Shown here: positions 14,827 through 18,124 of the stretch, one piece after another
Position numbering within the stretch: position 1 is the first letter of the stretch
How the letters are laid out: each line of letters starts with the position of its first letter
DNA from: UBA6168 sp964423205
GTDB taxonomy: Bacteria > Bacteroidota > Bacteroidia > Chitinophagales > Saprospiraceae
Length of the DNA stretch: 18,124 nucleotides
Assembly: GCA_964423205.1 (NCBI GenBank)
Contig: CAYRDX010000075.1
Location: 1-18,124, forward strand
Direction of reading: 5' to 3'
Translations under genes and position numbers: made by a program
Notes under the pieces: model-generated
Seen by the model: the letters and a program-made list of their open reading frames with translations, nothing else
The model's database searches: none
Told to the model about the DNA's origin: nothing

Positions 14827-14857
14827 AACCGGCTGATTTCGGTCAGCCGGTTTTTTT
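14827..14857 (+). terminator. Intrinsic terminator after the metalloprotease gene
   Basis: AACCGGCTGA (14827-14836) pairs perfectly with TCAGCCGGTT (14843-14852) around a TTTCGG loop and runs into seven Ts (14851-14857). It lies about 105 bp past the metalloprotease stop and before the DUF192 gene, and is the strongest Rho-independent terminator in the window. Confidence 0.88.
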
Positions 14858-14879
14858 ATGTTCCCGAATCTTTTTTCAC

Positions 14880-14887
14880 GAACTTTG
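14880..14887 (+). promoter_or_regulatory. Candidate -7 box for the DUF192-kinase-regulator operon
   Basis: GAACTTTG matches TAnnTTTG at all fixed positions except the first, sits just past a T-rich run and 37 bp before the ATG at 14925, and comes right after the strong terminator. Position and context are good; the -33 element is not clear. Confidence 0.4.
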
Positions 14888-14924
14888 GCACCGGAAAAAA
14901 ACGTGACCACAAATTCAATTTCCA

Positions 14925-15518
14925 ATGGCAAAAATATCATCACAAAAACCCCAACCGAAAGCTGGGAGCGGTTCGAAAAAGAAAAAAACAAAGACCAATT
15001 GGCGGCAAATCATAATCGTAGGTGGACTTTCAGTGGCTTTGATTTCCATACTATTGCCCAGCATCATGTCCAAATTCGGAGGTGGAAAAGCAGCACGAAA
15101 CATCACTTCTAATCAACCAGCAGCTATGGCAGAGCCTCAATTTATCAAAGAAGGAGAACTCTCCTTTATCAGCAGTGAAACTGGGGCTGAAATCAGAAAA
15201 ATAGACATTGAAAAAGCCGACAATGACATGGAAAGGGGATTCGGTATGATGTACAGAAAGTCAGTTCCTGAGACTCAGGGGATGTTGTTCTTATTTGATG
15301 AATCAACACCACAGAGCTTCTGGATGAAAAACACTTATGTATCGCTGGACATACTTTTCGTAGATGAAGCATTTACCATCACTACCATTCATCACAGGAC
15401 TACCCCATTGTCAGAAGCAAGTGTCCACTCAAAAGGAAATGCACGTTATGTAGTGGAAGTGGTTGGTGGGTACTGTGAAAAATACGGCATTAAAGAGGGC
15501 GATAAAATCAAGTTCTGA
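14925..15518 (+). CDS. DUF192 family protein, membrane-anchored
   Basis: A 197-residue protein with a Lys-rich cytoplasmic N-terminus (1-25), one transmembrane segment (about 28-48, IIIVGGLSVALISILLPSIM), a linker, and a DUF192 domain from about residue 75. Typical blocks are ERGFGMMYR, TQGMLFLFDESTPQSFWMKNTYVSLDILFVD (two adjacent stretches) and a C-terminal ARYVVEVVGG. DUF192 is a small, widespread, usually exported domain whose biochemical role is not established. The basic N-terminus before the membrane span predicts that the domain faces the periplasm. The histidine-kinase gene starts 19 bp after its stop, so cotranscription is likely; whether the function is linked is unknown. The gene follows a strong terminator and a candidate promoter, so it is probably the first gene of the operon. 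Confidence 0.88.
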   Translation: MAKISSQKPQPKAGSGSKKKKTKTNWRQIIIVGGLSVALISILLPSIMSKFGGGKAARNITSNQPAAMAEPQFIKEGELSFISSETGAEIRKIDIEKADNDMERGFGMMYRKSVPETQGMLFLFDESTPQSFWMKNTYVSLDILFVDEAFTITTIHHRTTPLSEASVHSKGNARYVVEVVGGYCEKYGIKEGDKIKF

Positions 15519-15537
15519 ATCCATAACATCAAGCTTA

Positions 15538-16563
15538 ATGAACAGCCAGGAATCCCTATCAGGCAGTAAAATAAGGCGAAAGTCCTGCGACAAAAGCATC
15601 GACTTTCTGGTGGACATGATGCAGTCCGCACCAGTGGGATTATTGGCACTCGACAGGAAAGGTAGAATCGTGTTTTTCAATGAAAGAGCTCAACTAAATC
15701 TTGGCTTATCTACCCAAGTCAAATGGATTGAGAAAAGTGTTTTTGAACTGGAGGATTATGCAGGAGTCTTCCACAACTATATCAAAGATTTTCTGACAGG
15801 TAAGATGGAACCGTATGCACTGCTTGAAACAGAAATTCAGGGAAAGTTCATCACCATCCGCGGCTGGGTAACGAAAGGAGGAATGATGGTAGCCCTTAAC
15901 GATGTAACCCGTTTTAAAGAAATGGAAGCTGAAAGTCTGCGGGCCAACATTCAGGGTCAGGAAAATGAACGAAGCAGACTTGCCAAAGAAATCCATGACG
16001 GTATTGGCCCTTTACTATCTACCCTGAATTTGTATCTGGAATCTCTGCAGCCTGATATTCAGCAATGCAGCCCCGATGCACAACAGCGGTATGAGTCGAT
16101 GTCCAAACTCCTGAACATGCTTTCCCGCGAAACCAGAAACATTTCCAGAGCACTCATGCCCATAGCAGTTGAGGACTTTGGCCTTGTGGCTGCACTGGAA
16201 GATATGGTGGAGAAAGTGCGGGGAGGAGCTAAACTTCAGGTCCATTTCTATACGTCAGGACTCAAAACCAGGCTCAACCATGAAGCGGAATTGGGACTCT
16301 ACCGTGTAGTGCAGGAGTTTCTGAACAACACCATCAAATATGCACGTGCCCATTCGGTAAATATTCAGCTGATCCGGCACAAAGAAAGTATCGTGCTCAC
16401 GTATGAAGACGATGGGAAGGGATTCAATTTCACCGGAACATTTCCGTCAGGTGGCTTCGGCCTGCGCGATATTCAGGCAAGGGTAAAAGCTTTGGGCGGC
16501 AATTTTACTCTTGACGCAACCAGCGGCCGGGGAATGGTAGCCACAATAGAATTGCCCGCATAA
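15538..16563 (+). CDS. Soluble PAS-domain sensor histidine kinase, NarX/DegS-type (HisKA_3)
   Basis: Autophosphorylates on His and passes the phosphate to a partner regulator. As called it has 341 residues and no transmembrane segment, so it should sense a cytoplasmic signal. After a short N-terminus there is a PAS-like domain (about 22-130; SAPVGLLALDRKGRIVFFNE). The HisKA_3 dimerisation helix with the phospho-acceptor H153 in LAKEIHDGIGPLLSTL follows, then a GHKL ATPase domain with N box EFLNNTIKYA (from E260), DDGKGF and GGFGLRDI. No cofactor-binding residue in the PAS domain is obvious to me. The open frame extends back to an ATG at 15463 inside the DUF192 gene. I chose 15538 because it follows the DUF192 stop by 19 bp and the extra 25 residues look uninformative. 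The regulator gene starts 26 bp downstream. Confidence 0.9.
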   Translation: MNSQESLSGSKIRRKSCDKSIDFLVDMMQSAPVGLLALDRKGRIVFFNERAQLNLGLSTQVKWIEKSVFELEDYAGVFHNYIKDFLTGKMEPYALLETEIQGKFITIRGWVTKGGMMVALNDVTRFKEMEAESLRANIQGQENERSRLAKEIHDGIGPLLSTLNLYLESLQPDIQQCSPDAQQRYESMSKLLNMLSRETRNISRALMPIAVEDFGLVAALEDMVEKVRGGAKLQVHFYTSGLKTRLNHEAELGLYRVVQEFLNNTIKYARAHSVNIQLIRHKESIVLTYEDDGKGFNFTGTFPSGGFGLRDIQARVKALGGNFTLDATSGRGMVATIELPA

Positions 16564-16589
16564 TCACGTCATTATAAAAAATCGCAACC

Positions 16590-17231
16590 ATGATTGACGT
16601 ACTCATTGCCGATGACCATAAAATATTCAGAGACGGGTTAAAATCGCTGATGGAAAGCGAGTCGGACATCAGAGTCATTGGCGAAGCTGCCGATGGCAAA
16701 GAAGTGGTGCGGCTTCTTGAAACACTTGAACCCAATGTCATACTGATGGACATATCCATGGGAGATGCCGGTGGAATAGTTACCACTCAGATTGTCAGGG
16801 AAAAATGGCCCGATATCAGGATACTGGTACTGAGCATGCATTCCGAAAGCAGTTACATCATTAAAATGCTGGAGTTGGGAGCTTCCGGTTATATGCTTAA
16901 AGATGCCGGCAAGTCGGAGATGTTGTCCGCTATACGTACAGTCGCTTCGGGCAACTCATACTACAGCAGTGCAGTTTCCGCAAAACTGGTAGAAGCCTTA
17001 AGGCACAGGAATAAGAATGTTGGAAAACGCACTGATATCCCGCTTACTCCGCGGGAATTGGAAATGCTCAAGTTAATCGCCGAAGAATACTCCAATCAGG
17101 AGATTGCCGACAAATTATTCATCAGCATCCGCACGGTTGATACACACAAACGCAATTTGTTGGAAAAACTAAAAGTCAAGAATACAGCCGGACTTGTTAA
17201 ATATGCCCTGAAAAAGGGCCTACTCGATTAA
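16590..17231 (+). CDS. NarL/FixJ-type response regulator with LuxR HTH
   Basis: The DNA-binding partner of the kinase directly upstream. The receiver domain (1-~120) has the acidic pair D8/D9, the phospho-acceptor D54 in ILMDISM, S82 in VLSMHSE and K104 in GYMLKDAG, so all residues needed for phosphorylation are present. A linker leads to a LuxR-type helix-turn-helix (about 150-205: LTPRELEMLKLIAEEYSNQE, then SIRTVDTHKRNLLEKL). The length of 213 residues is standard. With the HisKA_3 kinase it forms a full two-component system of the kind common in Bacteroidota; its targets cannot be told from this window. Its TAA (17229-17231) overlaps the stop of the convergent ferredoxin gene, leaving no space for a terminator between them. 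Confidence 0.95.
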   Translation: MIDVLIADDHKIFRDGLKSLMESESDIRVIGEAADGKEVVRLLETLEPNVILMDISMGDAGGIVTTQIVREKWPDIRILVLSMHSESSYIIKMLELGASGYMLKDAGKSEMLSAIRTVASGNSYYSSAVSAKLVEALRHRNKNVGKRTDIPLTPRELEMLKLIAEEYSNQEIADKLFISIRTVDTHKRNLLEKLKVKNTAGLVKYALKKGLLD

Positions 17232-17575
17232 AGGTGAAGCCGGTCTTTTCTGGCCAAAAGCTCTTCTTTGGAATCCACCTGATCCGGGTTTGGCACACAG
17301 CAATCAACCGGGCATACAGCCGCACACTGAGGTTCATCGTGAAAACCAACACATTCAGTGCACTTGTCAGGAGTGATATAATAGAAGTCGTCGGAAACAG
17401 GATTTTGTTTTTCATAAACATCCACTTCCTGGCCATTTATCAGAGAATAAAATCCTTTAACGCTGGTTCCGTCAGAAATCGTCCATTCTACTCCACCTTC
17501 ATAAATAGCATTATTGGGGCATTCTGGTTCACAAGCTCCACAGTTGATGCATTCATCGGTAATCATTATTGCCAT
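17228..17575 (-). CDS. 2[4Fe-4S] ferredoxin with split cluster motifs
   Basis: A small cytoplasmic electron carrier of 115 residues. The first cluster motif is CINCGACEPECP (C9, C12, C15, C19). The second is C72-x2-C75-x8-C84-x3-C88-P, with the eight-residue spacing of Allochromatium-type ferredoxins, and is followed by C92 and C93. A stretch of about 50 residues (21-71) separates the two motifs, far longer than in small clostridial ferredoxins. I recall ferredoxins of this size as common in Bacteroidota. Eight ligands for two clusters are present with spare Cys. The start at 17575 places the first motif close to the N-terminus; M4 is an alternative. A good promoter (17607-17637) lies just upstream in repeat copy 2. 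The gene converges on the response regulator with overlapping stops. Its redox partner is unknown. Confidence 0.92.
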   Translation of the reverse strand: MAIMITDECINCGACEPECPNNAIYEGGVEWTISDGTSVKGFYSLINGQEVDVYEKQNPVSDDFYYITPDKCTECVGFHDEPQCAAVCPVDCCVPNPDQVDSKEELLARKDRLHL

Positions 17576-17596
17576 AGAGAGAAGTCTTTTTATCCA

Positions 17597-17697
17597 AGTA
17601 ATGAGTCAAAAATAAAGTTGCCAAATTGTTTTCTCAACCACTTGAAAATCAGTTGGAAAACTTTTGCCTTTTGCCTTTTTACTTTTGCCTTTTTACT
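17597..17697 (+). repeat. Dispersed 101-bp intergenic repeat, copy 2
   Basis: Same unit and orientation as 5345-5445, with about 8 differences and no gaps. It sits 22 bp upstream of the ferredoxin start, pointing against that gene. One substitution relative to copy 1 (A in place of T at 17614) gives the minus strand an exact TAnnTTTG box. The plus strand also has TACTTTTG (17680-17687). Confidence 0.8.
17607..17637 (-). promoter_or_regulatory. Bacteroidota promoter for the ferredoxin gene, inside the repeat
   Basis: On the minus strand, TATTTTTG (plus 17607-17614) is an exact -7 match and TTG (plus 17635-17637) lies 20 nt upstream as the -33 element. The box ends about 31 nt before the ATG, giving a short leader of usual size. 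It is the best-spaced promoter in the window. Confidence 0.6.
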
Positions 17698-17759
17698 AAG
17701 TTGAGGAAAATGAGACTGGCAAAATTAAAAGTGTAATTGAAAAATTCAAAAAAACTTAT

Positions 17760-17826
17760 AAACCCGGTGACCCAACATACAGCCTTAAATCCAGGGCTGA
17801 TTGGTTCTATATTAAAAGGGTTTTTT
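17760..17826 (+). other. Nested stem-loop ending in a T run (possible terminator or small RNA 3' end)
   Basis: Three nested helices can form: AAACCC (17760-17765) with GGGTTT (17818-17823), CCAA (17772-17775) with TTGG (17801-17804), and CAGCC (17780-17784) with GGCTG (17795-17799). The 3' side runs into a run of six Ts (17821-17826). No plus-strand gene lies upstream, so if it is a terminator it would end a non-coding transcript. The helices are short and separated by internal loops. Confidence 0.3.
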
Positions 17827-17848
17827 GATTTCAGATTTCAGATATAAG

Positions 17849-18059
17849 ATTAGGGGCGTTAAGAGAAATTTCATCTTATGAAACCTGGAATTGAAATTTT
17901 AGTTTTTCACCCCCCCCCTCCCCCCTCAAGGGGGGACTGGATACTGCTAAACATTCCAAATCTGTAATCTTTAGCAGACTTTTGTCCCCCCTTGAGGGGG
18001 GTAAGGGGGGTGACAGGTACAAAAAGGAATCGATAGAGATTTCTCTTAACACCCTTAAT
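17849..18059. repeat. Large nested palindromic element with G/C-tract arms
   Basis: Outer arms of 24 bp (17849-17872 and 18036-18059) match as inverted repeats at 21 of 24 positions, sharing GTTAAGAGAAAT. Inside lie arms of about 30 bp (17908-17937 and 17984-18012). The left reads CA-C9-T-C6-TCAA-G6-AC. The right is the inverted form, with C6-TTA-C6 in place of C9-T-C6. Inside these are CTGCTAAA (17943-17950) and TTTAGCAG (17969-17976). Each middle arm is also self-complementary (C6 against G6). The 211-bp element has no coding capacity. It resembles a non-autonomous, MITE-like element or a Bacteroidota intergenic palindromic repeat. No target-site duplication is evident to me. Confidence 0.8.
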
Positions 18060-18072
18060 ATAAGATGTATCC

Positions 18073-18084
18073 CGATAGCTATCG
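18073..18084. repeat. Perfect 12-bp palindrome CGATAGCTATCG
   Basis: A perfect dyad just outside the large palindromic element. It extends on the left to CCCGATAGCTATCG, but the matching GG on the right is missing. Similar CCCGATAGCTATCGGG words recur, as far as I recall, in intergenic DNA of several Bacteroidota, so this is probably a decayed copy of a short repeat. Nothing else is recognisable to 18124. Confidence 0.5.
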
Positions 18085-18124
18085 CATTTGCATCAGGTTA
18101 AATTTAACACATATAGTTTATTCA

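Noticed and set aside
14780..14857. tRNA-like stretch (TTCGAACC, GTGGATAATCCAC) before the terminator
   Set aside because: The cloverleaf cannot be completed: the bases around TTCGAA do not form a T stem and no acceptor stem closes. TTCGAACC instead overlaps the 5' arm of the terminator.
15463..15537. Earlier ATG for the histidine kinase inside the DUF192 gene
   Set aside because: The extra 25 residues overlap the end of DUF192 coding sequence in another frame and add no domain. The ATG at 15538 lies just past the DUF192 stop.
17234..17704. Plus-strand ORF of 156 codons opposite the ferredoxin gene and repeat copy 2
   Set aside because: The ferredoxin on the other strand has clear cluster motifs. 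This ORF is its shadow and runs on into non-coding repeat DNA.

Overview
The window is a chromosomal stretch of a member of the Bacteroidota. The evidence is two type IX secretion (T9SS) C-terminal sorting domains, the Bacteroidota-restricted families DUF4270 and DUF4290, SprB-type repeats, the tail of a TonB-dependent outer-membrane barrel, and promoter boxes of the Bacteroidota form TAnnTTTG in place of sigma70 boxes. The exact class cannot be fixed from this much sequence. Most of the window is core genome. The two ends are decayed or rich in repeats.

Layout. (1) 1-1130: a T9SS cargo gene whose signal peptide is missing, followed in the same frame, directly after its stop codon, by an orphan tail of a TonB-dependent receptor. 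This is a decay junction. (2) 1281-2682, minus strand: a muconolactone-isomerase-like small protein and panC (pantothenate synthetase). (3) 2975-8214, plus strand: a truncated glycogen-synthase-like protein, a DUF4270 lipoprotein, glmS and a DUF4290 protein with an Arg/Gly-rich tail. I recall this order as a recurring Bacteroidota block. (4) 8449-10965, plus strand: an aquaglyceroporin, tsaE (tRNA t6A synthesis) and alanine dehydrogenase. (5) 11175-14720: a large secreted metalloprotease with SprB repeats, beta-sandwich modules and a T9SS tail, followed by the window's one clear intrinsic terminator. (6) 14925-17231: a membrane-anchored DUF192 protein, a soluble PAS histidine kinase and a NarL-type response regulator, apparently one operon. 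(7) 17228-17575, minus strand: a 2[4Fe-4S] ferredoxin whose stop codon overlaps that of the regulator. (8) 17597-18124: repeat-rich non-coding DNA.

How the parts fit. GlmS makes glucosamine-6-phosphate for the cell envelope and sits among a predicted outer lipoprotein and a degenerate sugar transferase. The metalloprotease is exported by the T9SS. The kinase and regulator form a complete cytoplasmic two-component pair. Metabolism is represented by panC (CoA), ald (alanine/pyruvate), glycerol uptake and ferredoxin.

The most unusual non-coding signals are two. The first is a 101-bp repeat present twice, 12 kb apart, where one base difference gives one copy a full Bacteroidota -7 box in front of the ferredoxin gene. 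The second is a 211-bp nested palindrome at 17849-18059 with G6/C6-rich arms. I see no CRISPR array, no tRNA or rRNA gene and no intact transposase. No wholly new multi-gene system is evident.
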